Below are positions 1-4,855 of a DNA stretch of 5,002 nt, one piece after another. Each line of letters begins with the position of its first letter. Position 1 is the stretch's first letter. Below the pieces are notes generated by a model. It made no database searches and was not told the origin of the DNA. It was given only the letters and a program-made list of their open reading frames with translations. The position numbers and the translations under genes are program-made. Source of the stretch: an uncultured Bacteroidota bacterium (GTDB lineage: Bacteria; Bacteroidota; Bacteroidia; UKL13-3); assembly GCA_903888395.1 (NCBI GenBank), contig CAISTO010000113.1, positions 1 through 5,002 of the forward strand, in the 5' to 3' direction.

Positions 1-63
1 GAGCTTCAGCGCACGAGGCCAACGCTGGCCCGCATTTTTGTCGGTCCCACGCTCGTCACTTAA
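1..63. other. GC-rich segment at the window edge, nature unknown
   Basis: By hand count, 38 of the first 60 bases are G or C, far above the AT-rich surroundings. It contains a perfect 5-bp hairpin, GGCCA (17-21) and TGGCC (26-30). All three forward frames enter open from the edge; frame 1 closes at TAA 61-63 after 20 codons, but high GC alone makes stops rare, so this is weak evidence for a gene end. It could be the end of an upstream repeat, an RNA-derived sequence or the tail of a gene. I do not recognise it. Confidence 0.4.
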
Positions 64-85
64 CAAGCATTTGTTTACGTTAGAA

Positions 86-113
86 CGTCATTGTGAAGCA
101 TGAAGCAAAATCT
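86..113 (+). repeat. REP-like half-element, CGTCA...ATCT orientation
   Basis: The segment begins CGTCATTGTGAAGCATGAAG and ends in ATCT, followed by a T-tract. It resembles the reverse complement of the segment at 455-479, which reads AGATGCTTCGTACC and ends CAGCTTGACG. The two lie in opposite orientation about 340 bp apart. The pattern matches a dispersed hairpin repeat that I know from Bacteroidota intergenic DNA; that family assignment is from memory and untested. Confidence 0.5.
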
Positions 114-126
114 TTTTTTGTACGCG

Positions 127-283
127 ATTGGTGTCCGCACCGACCACTAAAACTTATCAGTGCTTGGTTGCCGATAGTTATTGGCACTCACCAATTACTC
201 AAATTCGGTTGGTGAGGACACCAACCGAGGACAAAAGTATGAACCAACTTGTCCATAATTGGTGTCCTCACCGACCACTAAAA
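127..283. repeat. Nested inverted-repeat complex with TTGGTG/CACCAA arms
   Basis: Several related arms lie here. A 26-nt unit beginning ATTGGTGTCC and ending CCACTAAAA occurs at 127-152 and 258-283 with one difference (137 G versus 268 T). Between them, CGGTTGGTG (206-214) and CACCAACCG (219-227) form a perfect 9-bp stem around the loop AGGA. On a larger scale 207-224 pairs with 259-276 (17 of 18 positions), followed by a 4x4 internal loop, a second stem GGACAA (229-234) with TTGTCC (249-254), and a 14-nt loop (235-248). The strand could therefore fold either as one long hairpin (207-276) or as separate small hairpins. Positions 202-235 recur at 4775-4808. Function is unknown; a REP/MITE-like dispersed element is the most likely nature. 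Confidence 0.8.
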
Positions 284-296
284 AAAGTCATTCAGT

Positions 297-317
297 AGGA
301 ATATTCCTCGTTTTTTT
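297..317 (+). other. Palindrome followed by T7 tract, terminator-like
   Basis: A perfect 12-bp palindrome, AGGAATATTCCT (297-308), is followed by CG and seven T residues (311-317). As a stem-loop it would be short and AT-rich, so it would be a weak terminator for any transcript entering from the left. It may equally be part of the surrounding repeat mosaic. Confidence 0.25.
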
Positions 318-354
318 GCACCATTCCATTAGCTAACAAACTCCTAAACAAGGG

Positions 355-371
355 AGATGCTTGCAGCATGA
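355..371 (+). repeat. Short REP-like hairpin, AGATGCT...AGCATGAC
   Basis: ATGCT (357-361), loop TGC, AGCAT (365-369) form a perfect 5-bp stem. The sequence looks like a shortened version of the element at 455-479, sharing AGATGCTT at the start and a CAGC(A/T)TGAC ending but lacking the middle. It lies directly against the first CT-rich block. Confidence 0.45.
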
Positions 372-452
372 CAAAAATTATCGTCTCACAGTCGCATAGT
401 CTCTCATCGCATCCTCTCGCCTCTCTAACTCTCATCCTCTCATCCTCTCAGT
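372..452 (+). repeat. CT-rich repeat block, copy A
   Basis: The first 48 bases (372-419) match 560-607 with only two differences (383 G/T and 389 C/T). After that comes a tract of nearly pure pyrimidine built from TCATCCTCTC (432-441 and 440-449), ending in CTCTCAGT, which is also how copy B ends. The long pyrimidine run on one strand has mirror-like symmetry (CTCTC-ATC-CTCTC). The block has no coding potential. Confidence 0.8.
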
Positions 453-454
453 AT

Positions 455-479
455 AGATGCTTCGTACCTCAGCTTGACG
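455..479 (-). repeat. REP-like half-element, AGAT...TGACG orientation
   Basis: It reads AGATGCTTCGTACC and ends CAGCTTGACG. Its reverse complement (CGTCA at the start, GAAGC and ATCT at the end) resembles 86-113, so the two are candidate inverted halves of one family. It sits between the two CT-rich blocks. Confidence 0.5.
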
Positions 480-502
480 TTTGTTAGTATTGTTTCTTTG
501 AA

Positions 503-517
503 CACGTCACAGACGTG
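503..517. repeat. Short perfect hairpin CACGTC-ACA-GACGTG
   Basis: CACGTC (503-508) and GACGTG (512-517) pair perfectly over 6 bp around a 3-nt loop. No T-tract follows, so it does not look like a terminator. It lies in the spacer between the two CT-rich blocks and is probably part of the same repeat mosaic. Confidence 0.45.
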
Positions 518-559
518 CATTAGCTATGCAGCCAGAGCAGGAAAGCAATCTCTCAATGG

Positions 560-662
560 CAAAAATTATCTTCTCATAGTCGCATAGTCTCTCATCGCAT
601 CCTCTCGAACTCTCATCCTCTCGCCTATCGCTTCTCATCCTCTCGCTTCTCATCCTCTCAGT
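560..662 (+). repeat. CT-rich repeat block, copy B
   Basis: This is the second copy of the block at 372-452. Positions 560-607 match 372-419 at 46 of 48 positions. The remainder is expanded relative to copy A: TCATCCTCTC occurs at 613-622, 635-644 and 650-659, the last two in a 15-bp period. The end CTCTCAGT is shared. The difference in motif number between copies fits slippage within a simple tract. Confidence 0.8.
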
Positions 663-726
663 GCTCATCTCTCAATTCATACTTCTCACTTCATACTTCA
701 TAATTCATAATTCATAATTCATAATT
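657..726 (+). repeat. Heptamer tandem array running into the metF promoter
   Basis: Seventy bases can be read as ten 7-bp units in one register. The first units are degenerate (CTCAGTG, CTCATCT, CTCAATT, CATACTT, CTCACTT, CATACTT) and the last four are identical CATAATT (699-726). The unit drifts from CT-rich to AT-rich, so it looks continuous with the preceding CT-rich block. It ends 6 bp before the proposed metF -7 box, which makes copy-number change a possible influence on that promoter (inference). Confidence 0.75.
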
Positions 727-732
727 TTCTAT

Positions 733-740
733 TATAATTG
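733..740 (+). promoter_or_regulatory. Possible -7 box for metF
   Basis: TATAATTG matches the Bacteroidota -7 consensus TAnnTTTG except at one position and lies 33 bp before the metF start codon. The matching -33 TTTG is not evident; the place where it should be is occupied by the CATAATT array. The call therefore rests on one box and on position only. Confidence 0.3.
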
Positions 741-773
741 CACCAAACATCTAATACTACAAAAACATAAACA

Positions 774-1727
774 ATGAAAGTTACCGATATAATTTCAAAT
801 GCTAAAGAAACATTATTTTCAATAGAAATTTTGCCACCTTTAAAAGGAAAAGATATTAACTCTGTTTACAATGGAATAGATCCATTGATAGAATTTAAAC
901 CAGCATTTATTGATGTAACTTATCACCGTGAGGAGTTTGTGTTGCGCAAGCGAATAGATGGTAGTTTTGATAAAGTATATACCCGCAAACGTCCAGGAAC
1001 TGTAGCAATTTGCGCAGCTTTAATGAACCATTACAAAATAGATACTGTACCGCATTTAATTTGTGGTGGATTTAGTAAAGAAGAAACCGAAAACGCATTG
1101 ATAGAATTAAGCTTTTTGGGTGTAGATAATGTGTTGGTTTTACGTGGCGACAATGTAAAAAATGAGTCAAACTTTGTTCCTGAACCCGATGGTAATAAAA
1201 CATCATTAGAATTATTAACACAAGTAAAAAACATGAATAACGGCATTTACCTGGATCCAGATTTAGAGAATGCCAGTCAGTCAAATTTCTGTATATCGGT
1301 AAGTGGCTATCCCGAAAAACATTATGAATCACCCAACATGGCTAGTGATTTAAAATGGTTAAAAGCCAAAATAGATGCTGGCGCAGAATATATTGTAACT
1401 CAAATGTTTTTTGACAATAAAAAGTTTTTAGACTTTGTAGATACAGTAAAAGCCATGGGAATAAATGTGCCAATCATTCCAGGTTTAAAACCCATAACAA
1501 CTAAAAAACAATTGAGTGTTTTACCTAAAATATTCCATATTGATATTCCTGAAATATTAAGCAATGAAATAGAAAAATGTAAAGATGATAAAGCGGTAAA
1601 AGAAGTTGGAATTGAATGGGCCATTCAACAATCGAAGGAGTTAAAAGCTGCGGGAACACCGGTATTACATTACTACACCATGGGATTGGCAGAAACTACT
1701 AAATTAATTGCTAGCCAAGTATTTTAG
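774..1727 (+). CDS. metF: 5,10-methylenetetrahydrofolate reductase (MetF)
   Basis: The product (317 aa) is a cytosolic flavin enzyme that reduces 5,10-methylene-THF to 5-methyl-THF, the methyl donor for methionine synthesis. Family hallmarks appear in order along a TIM-barrel-type chain: FSIE (15-18), with E18 equivalent to the catalytic Glu28 of E. coli MetF; FIDVTY (45-50); the substrate/FAD-site strand VPHLICGG (92-99); LVLRGD (121-126), with D126 equivalent to E. coli Asp120; YPEKHYES (179-186); DAGAEYIVTQMFFD (201-214); IIPGLKPI (234-241); and the closing GTPVLHYYTMG (294-304). Length is close to E. coli MetF (about 296 aa) with modest insertions. The start is the first ATG; an A-rich leader and no Shine-Dalgarno sequence fit Bacteroidota. 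No met gene or SAM riboswitch is visible nearby. All key residues are present, so it should be active. Confidence 0.96.
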   Translation: MKVTDIISNAKETLFSIEILPPLKGKDINSVYNGIDPLIEFKPAFIDVTYHREEFVLRKRIDGSFDKVYTRKRPGTVAICAALMNHYKIDTVPHLICGGFSKEETENALIELSFLGVDNVLVLRGDNVKNESNFVPEPDGNKTSLELLTQVKNMNNGIYLDPDLENASQSNFCISVSGYPEKHYESPNMASDLKWLKAKIDAGAEYIVTQMFFDNKKFLDFVDTVKAMGINVPIIPGLKPITTKKQLSVLPKIFHIDIPEILSNEIEKCKDDKAVKEVGIEWAIQQSKELKAAGTPVLHYYTMGLAETTKLIASQVF

Positions 1728-1775
1728 TTTGTAAATCTATTTAATTTCCATCATAAATTATATCATTTACCTCCA

Positions 1776-2711
1776 ATGAGAAATACAATAGCAAGGTTTT
1801 TATATAGTTTATTCGTTGTCATTTTATTTATCCAAAATGGTTTAGCACAAGAAAATAATCCCATTGATTCAAACAAAATTATTGAACAAAAAGTAGACAA
1901 AAAAAAGTTGGGTTTAGTTTTGGGAACTTCTACATTAACATTAGCTGCTTCTTATATTTATGTTCAAAATGCATGGTGGAAAAACAGTTCAAAGTCATTT
2001 CATTTTGATGAAGGTGCCGATTACAAATATGCCAAAAATTTAGACAAATGTGCGCATGTAATGGGAGGATTAATTACGGCAGAATTGGTTCACGATGCCC
2101 TAAAATGGACGGGTATGAACGACAATCAATCGTATTTATATTCTTTTCTTTTAGGCACTGCCATGCATTCGTTCATAGAACTAAAAGATGGCTTTGCTCC
2201 TACTTATGGTTTCAGTGTTGGCGACTTAGCCGCGGGAACTTTTGGCAGTGCCATTCCTTACTTAAAATATAAATTTCCTAAGCTAAAAGCCATTAATTAT
2301 AAGTTCAGTTATTACCAACACGATAGGTTCTTTTACAATGTTAAACGAGAAGGAAAAGCCGATTGGATTGATGATTACATGAACCAAACTTACTGGCTTA
2401 CTTTATCTGTTAATGATTGGTTACCCAAGGGCTCAAAAGCTGAAAAACTATGGCCCGATTTCTTATGCATTGCGGGTGGTTTTGGTGTAGATAATACACT
2501 TAACAATTATTATTTAGGCTATAACGAAGACTCGTTTAAAGGATTGGGTAATTATGAATATTACTTGTCACTCGACATTGATTGGCGTAAAATAATTCCG
2601 CAAAAAACCGGTGGACAAATCATTTTAGCAAGAACTTTAAACTACATAAAAATACCTTTACCAACCCTGCGTTTAGGACCATCTACCGACTTTGATTGGC
2701 TGTTTTTGTAA
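1776..2711 (+). CDS. DUF2279 (YfiM-like) envelope protein
   Basis: The product (311 aa) begins with a signal peptide: charged start, hydrophobic 8-23, likely cleavage after A24 (GLA|QEN). There is no lipobox cysteine. The central part resembles DUF2279/YfiM proteins: DKCAHVMGG (90-98, D90, K91, H94), hydrophobic 120-133 leading to HSFIELKDGF (131-140, E135 and D138), and GFSVGDLAAGTFGSAIPYL (145-163, D150). These conserved acidic and histidine residues in and near membrane-like helices are the family signature; no biochemical function is established to my knowledge. Another hydrophobic stretch spans 45-63. The C-terminal half (170-311) is rich in aromatic residues and ends in DWLFL, with a feel of beta-strands; membrane association is an inference. 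The gene starts 48 bp after metF with no clear terminator between, so co-transcription is possible. The start has no Shine-Dalgarno motif. Confidence 0.82.
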   Translation: MRNTIARFLYSLFVVILFIQNGLAQENNPIDSNKIIEQKVDKKKLGLVLGTSTLTLAASYIYVQNAWWKNSSKSFHFDEGADYKYAKNLDKCAHVMGGLITAELVHDALKWTGMNDNQSYLYSFLLGTAMHSFIELKDGFAPTYGFSVGDLAAGTFGSAIPYLKYKFPKLKAINYKFSYYQHDRFFYNVKREGKADWIDDYMNQTYWLTLSVNDWLPKGSKAEKLWPDFLCIAGGFGVDNTLNNYYLGYNEDSFKGLGNYEYYLSLDIDWRKIIPQKTGGQIILARTLNYIKIPLPTLRLGPSTDFDWLFL

Positions 2712-2717
2712 CTTTAC

Positions 2718-2845
2718 AATAGTTGCGTCTCTATGAGACTTTGATAGTTTTAGCTTTTATCTTACAATAGTGTCGTCTCTACGAGACTTTTTTAGTTTCG
2801 GGTGTTTTTTTAAAATAGTATCGTCTCTACTAGGGATAATTTTTT
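2718..2845 (+). repeat. 48-bp tandem repeat, three copies with GTCTC-GAGAC hairpins
   Basis: AATAG anchors occur at 2718, 2766 and 2814 and GTCTC at 2727, 2775 and 2823, in both cases exactly 48 bp apart. The first two copies contain a hairpin: GTCTC-TAT-GAGAC (2727-2739) and GTCTC-TAC-GAGAC (2775-2787). In the third copy the right arm has decayed (TAGGGAT follows the loop). The linkers are T-rich and diverged. Because 48 is a multiple of three, the minus strand reads RDDTI repeatedly 16 residues apart, which is an artefact of the repeat. It begins 7 bp after the stop of the upstream gene. Confidence 0.85.
2775..2793 (+). terminator. Terminator-like hairpin downstream of the DUF2279 gene
   Basis: The second 48-bp copy has a 5-bp GC-containing stem (GTCTC/GAGAC, 3-nt loop) directly followed by six T residues (2788-2793). 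This is the best candidate for ending the metF-DUF2279 transcript. The stem is short, so termination may be weak; the first copy (2727-2739) is followed by only TTTGATAG. Confidence 0.45.
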
Positions 2846-2873
2846 TCAAAAAAATCAATATAAAATGACGTGC

Positions 2874-2935
2874 AATGCTATGTGTCCTTTTTTTTAAAAA
2901 CTTGAACCACATAGAAACATAGAAAACATAGCATT
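2874..2935. repeat. Inverted repeat with ACATAG repeats
   Basis: AATGCTATG (2874-2882) and CATAGCATT (2927-2935) are perfect 9-bp inverted arms. The right part also carries three ACATAG units at 2909, 2917 and 2926. The interior has a T-tract and an A-run. I recognise CACATAGAAACATAG as a common intergenic motif in Bacteroidota, from memory only. Confidence 0.6.
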
Positions 2936-3011
2936 TTACTAAGTAACCTATGTATCTATTTGGTTTATATTTCATTAATAATTAGCAGTTTAAGTAAAAA
3001 CGTCAATGAAG

Positions 3012-3165
3012 GACTCGCTAACTTTGTTCCGTAGGCACTATATGTTGGTAAAGGTATGTTATGACTCGCTATCAATGTGCCGTAGGCACTACATATTGGT
3101 AACAAGACTCCAATAATGAATGATATGTCCAAACAACTTGTGCCGTAGGTACAATATATTTATAA
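3012..3165 (+). repeat. CCGTAGG hairpin repeats, three copies
   Basis: Two 40-bp copies at 3012-3051 and 3063-3102 both begin GACTCGCTA and end TTGGTAA, differing at six positions; their starts are 51 bp apart. Both contain CCGTAGGCACTA. A third, more diverged copy at 3134-3165 contains TTGTGCCGTAGGTACAATAT. The core folds as GTGCC-GTA-GGCAC: perfect in copy 2, one mismatch in copy 1 (GTTCC), one G-T wobble in copy 3 (GGTAC). This core is a motif I know from Bacteroidota intergenic DNA; the function is unknown. Confidence 0.75.
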
Positions 3166-3213
3166 TTATCCAAGTACTGTTTCTATAATCCTTCATACAA
3201 CCAACTATTCAAC

Positions 3214-3258
3214 TCCCGATGTATCGGGACAGCAATTCAACCTTCAGACACATCGGGA
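3214..3258. repeat. TCCCGAT-GT-ATCGGGA palindrome plus half-copy
   Basis: TCCCGAT (3214-3220) and ATCGGGA (3223-3229) are perfect inverted arms of 7 bp. A lone right arm, ACATCGGGA, follows at 3250-3258. No T-tract follows either, so they are not typical terminators. They lie about 30-75 bp upstream of the ffh promoter boxes, close enough to be an operator in principle, but their look as a dispersed repeat makes that less likely. Confidence 0.55.
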
Positions 3259-3287
3259 AACCAATTGTATTTTGTAAATTTTTTATG

Positions 3288-3317
3288 TTTAAAATTAAGC
3301 TTGATTTTATATCTTCG
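3288..3317 (+). promoter_or_regulatory. Likely ffh promoter (Bacteroidota type)
   Basis: TTTA (3288-3291), 18 bp spacer and TATCTTCG (3310-3317) fit the Bacteroidota primary-sigma pattern TTTG...TAnnTTTG with one deviation in each box. Transcription would start near 3323, giving a leader of about 20 nt, too short for a structured regulator. The same box form (TAnnTTCG with TTTA) occurs before the gene at 4902. Confidence 0.5.
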
Positions 3318-3343
3318 CACAGCAAAAAAAACACCGTACTCAT

Positions 3344-4672
3344 ATGTTTGAAAGTTTAAGTAGTAAGTTAGAAAAAGCATTTAAAACCCTAAAAGGTCAA
3401 GGTAAAATATCGGAAATTAACATAGCTGAAACAGTTAAAGAAATTCGTAAAGCCTTAATTGATGCCGATGTAAACTATAAAATAGCAAAGCAATTTACTG
3501 ATACTGTTAAAGAAAAAGCATTAGGACAAAACGTATTAACAAGTTTAAGTCCAGGACAATTATTAGTAAAAATAGTAAACGATGAGTTAACAGAATTATT
3601 AGGCGGAAAAACCGAAAACATAAACACTACCGGTAATCCAGCTATTATATTAATGGCAGGTTTGCAAGGAAGTGGAAAAACTACGCATTCTGCTAAGCTA
3701 GCAAACTACTTTAAAAAACAAGGTAAAAGCGTCATGATGGCTGCTGCCGATGTATATCGTCCGGCTGCTATTCAGCAATTAATTGTTTTAGGTGAACAAA
3801 TAGAAGTGCCTGTTTACTTTGAAATGGAAAATAAAAATCCAGTTCAAATAGCAGAAAATGCAGTGAAGGCTGCCATTGCTGGCAATCATAAAATACTGAT
3901 TATAGATACTGCCGGTCGTTTGAGTATTGACGAAGAAATGATGGCTGAAATTGGAAATATAAAATCCAAAGTAAAGCCACAAGAAATTCTTTTTGTAGTA
4001 GATTCAATGACAGGTCAAGATGCTGTAAATACAGCAAAAGCTTTTAACGATGTATTGGATTTTACAGGTGTAATTCTTACCAAATTAGATGGTGATACCC
4101 GCGGTGGTGCAGCTCTTTCTATAAAAACTGTTGTTCAAAAACCCATTAAGTTTGTGGGTATGGGCGAAAAAATGGATGCCCTTGACGTTTTTCATCCCGA
4201 TAGGATGGCACAACGTATTTTGGGAATGGGCGATATTGTTACTTTAGTAGAACGCGCCCAATCTGTTTTCAACGATGAAGAAGCAGCTAAAATTCATAAG
4301 AAATTACTAAAAGACCAATTTACCTTTGAAGATTTTTATACCCAAATTCAACAAATTAAAAAAATGGGTAATTTAAAAGATTTAATGGCCATGATTCCTG
4401 GTGTGAGCAAAGCCATTAAAGACATTGATATCAGTGACGATGCATTTAAAGGCATTGAAGCCATTATTAATTCTATGACTCCAGCTGAACGCAAAACTCC
4501 AGATATACTAAACGGTAACCGCAGAAAACGTGTTGCCTTAGGCAGCGGAACGGATATTCAACAAGTGAATCAACTGTTAAAGCAATTTGAAGAAATGCGC
4601 AAAATGATGCGCACCATGAACAAAATGCCTGGTGGTGGAATGGGAATGAAAAATCTTCCGTTTAAAATGTAA
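3344..4672 (+). CDS. ffh: Signal recognition particle GTPase Ffh (SRP54)
   Basis: The product (442 aa) is the protein part of the bacterial SRP. With 4.5S RNA it binds signal sequences of nascent membrane and secretory proteins and delivers ribosomes to FtsY at the membrane. The N domain (about 1-90) carries the ALIDADVN motif (37-44). The G domain (about 98-298) has the P-loop GLQGSGKTT (106-114), DVYRPAA (136-142), DTAGR (188-192), TKLDGDTRGG (246-255) and GMGEK (272-276). The M domain (about 320-442) has QIKKMGNLKDLMAMIPG (337-353), SMTPAER (378-384 region), the RNA-binding NRRKR with SGT (392-403) and a methionine/glycine-rich tail. Length is near E. coli Ffh (453 aa). The start is the first ATG, 27 bp past the proposed -7 box, with an A-rich leader instead of a Shine-Dalgarno. 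H115 after the P-loop is a mild deviation from the usual Thr/Phe. It appears monocistronic. Confidence 0.98.
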   Translation: MFESLSSKLEKAFKTLKGQGKISEINIAETVKEIRKALIDADVNYKIAKQFTDTVKEKALGQNVLTSLSPGQLLVKIVNDELTELLGGKTENINTTGNPAIILMAGLQGSGKTTHSAKLANYFKKQGKSVMMAAADVYRPAAIQQLIVLGEQIEVPVYFEMENKNPVQIAENAVKAAIAGNHKILIIDTAGRLSIDEEMMAEIGNIKSKVKPQEILFVVDSMTGQDAVNTAKAFNDVLDFTGVILTKLDGDTRGGAALSIKTVVQKPIKFVGMGEKMDALDVFHPDRMAQRILGMGDIVTLVERAQSVFNDEEAAKIHKKLLKDQFTFEDFYTQIQQIKKMGNLKDLMAMIPGVSKAIKDIDISDDAFKGIEAIINSMTPAERKTPDILNGNRRKRVALGSGTDIQQVNQLLKQFEEMRKMMRTMNKMPGGGMGMKNLPFKM

Positions 4673-4682
4673 GGTTTTAGAG

Positions 4683-4714
4683 GAAATTCGAAATTCAAAT
4701 CACGAAATTCGAAA
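4683..4714 (+). repeat. Direct repeat GAAATTCGAAA, two copies
   Basis: GAAATTCGAAA occurs at 4683-4693 and 4704-4714, 21 bp apart, just after the ffh stop. Each contains the palindrome TTCGAA. It is too short and too AT-rich to assign a role; spacing of two helical turns would suit a dimeric binding site, but simple repeat origin is more likely. Confidence 0.4.
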
Positions 4715-4721
4715 ATATATA

Positions 4722-4736
4722 AATTGAAAATCAATT
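4722..4736 (+). terminator. Weak hairpin after ffh
   Basis: AATTGA (4722-4727), loop AAA and TCAATT (4731-4736) form a 6-bp but AT-rich stem about 50 bp after the ffh stop, followed by AAAAATTTTAT rather than an immediate T-run. It is the only terminator-like candidate before the next gene, apart from the stronger hairpins of the repeat at 4761-4808. Confidence 0.2.
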
Positions 4737-4760
4737 AAAAATTTTATCCGTGGTTAAATT

Positions 4761-4808
4761 CACCAATCGCTTGGAATTCGATTGGTGAGGACACCAACCG
4801 AGGACAAA
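4761..4808. repeat. Second copy of the TTGGTG/CACCAA repeat
   Basis: Positions 4775-4808 match 202-235 at 33 of 34 positions (only 4781 A versus 208 G differs), and CACCAAT precedes both (4761-4767 and 189-195) with a 7- versus 6-nt variable spacer. Here CACCAATCG (4761-4769) and CGATTGGTG (4779-4787) make a perfect 9-bp stem with a 9-nt loop. The same right arm can pair downstream instead, TTGGTG (4782-4787) with CACCAA (4792-4797), so two exclusive folds are possible. This copy lacks the outer inverted arm seen at 258-283. Confidence 0.8.
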
Positions 4809-4855
4809 TAGAATATGCGGTTTGTAAAACTGCACCAGTTGTATCCACAAATGAT

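Larger units (their letters stand above)
1..773. other. Gene-free repeat-rich intergenic region upstream of metF
   Basis: No reading frame here has convincing length or protein-like content on either strand. The stretch is instead a mosaic of short repeats, each listed separately: a GC-rich patch at the left edge, REP-like half-elements, a nested inverted repeat with TTGGTG arms, two copies of a CT-rich block, and a 7-bp tandem array ending just before the metF promoter. Such mosaics between genes are common in Bacteroidota (general knowledge). Whether the whole block is one composite element or an accumulation of separate insertions cannot be told from one window. Confidence 0.75.
2712..3343. 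other. Gene-poor repeat region between the DUF2279 gene and ffh
   Basis: I see no convincing gene here. From left to right it holds a 48-bp tandem repeat, an ACATAG/CTATG inverted repeat, three copies of a CCGTAGG hairpin element, a CCCGAT palindrome with a half-copy, and finally the ffh promoter. The one open frame of note, on the minus strand (2757-2975), is partly made of the 48-bp repeat, rich in lysine and unlikely to be a gene. Positions 3166-3210 show nothing I can name. Confidence 0.75.

Noticed and set aside
727..773. SAM riboswitch or other leader regulator for metF
   Set aside because: The likely leader is under 30 nt, and the DNA further upstream is a simple heptamer array without the pairing pattern of a riboswitch.
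1..773. Retron, toxin-antitoxin or small defence gene in the upstream gap
   Set aside because: No reading frame encoding a reverse transcriptase, toxin or antitoxin-like protein is present; the inverted repeats are explained better as a dispersed repeat family.
1031..1624. Three minus-strand open frames inside metF
   Set aside because: They lie opposite a well-conserved gene and have no recognisable protein features; antisense shadows.
2048..2272. Plus-strand frame inside the DUF2279 gene
   Set aside because: Overlaps the conserved core of the real gene in another frame; its sequence is cysteine- and arginine-rich and not protein-like.
2718..2845. CRISPR array from the 48-bp period
   Set aside because: The conserved part is about 20 bp and the linkers are simple T-rich sequence that look like diverged repeat rather than captured spacers.
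2757..2975. Minus-strand open frame of 72 codons
   Set aside because: Its C-terminal part is generated by the 48-bp repeat (RDDTI every 16 residues) and the rest by the ACATAG inverted repeat; composition is lysine-rich without domain features. It overlaps only repeat DNA.
3012..3165. CRISPR array
   Set aside because: Only three diverged copies with uneven spacing, no unique spacers of regular length, and no cas genes.
3214..3229. Intrinsic terminator at the CCCGAT palindrome
   Set aside because: The stem is followed by CAGCAATTC with no T-run, and the loop would be very small.
3788..3982. Minus-strand frame inside ffh
   Set aside because: Opposite the conserved G domain; shadow of ffh.
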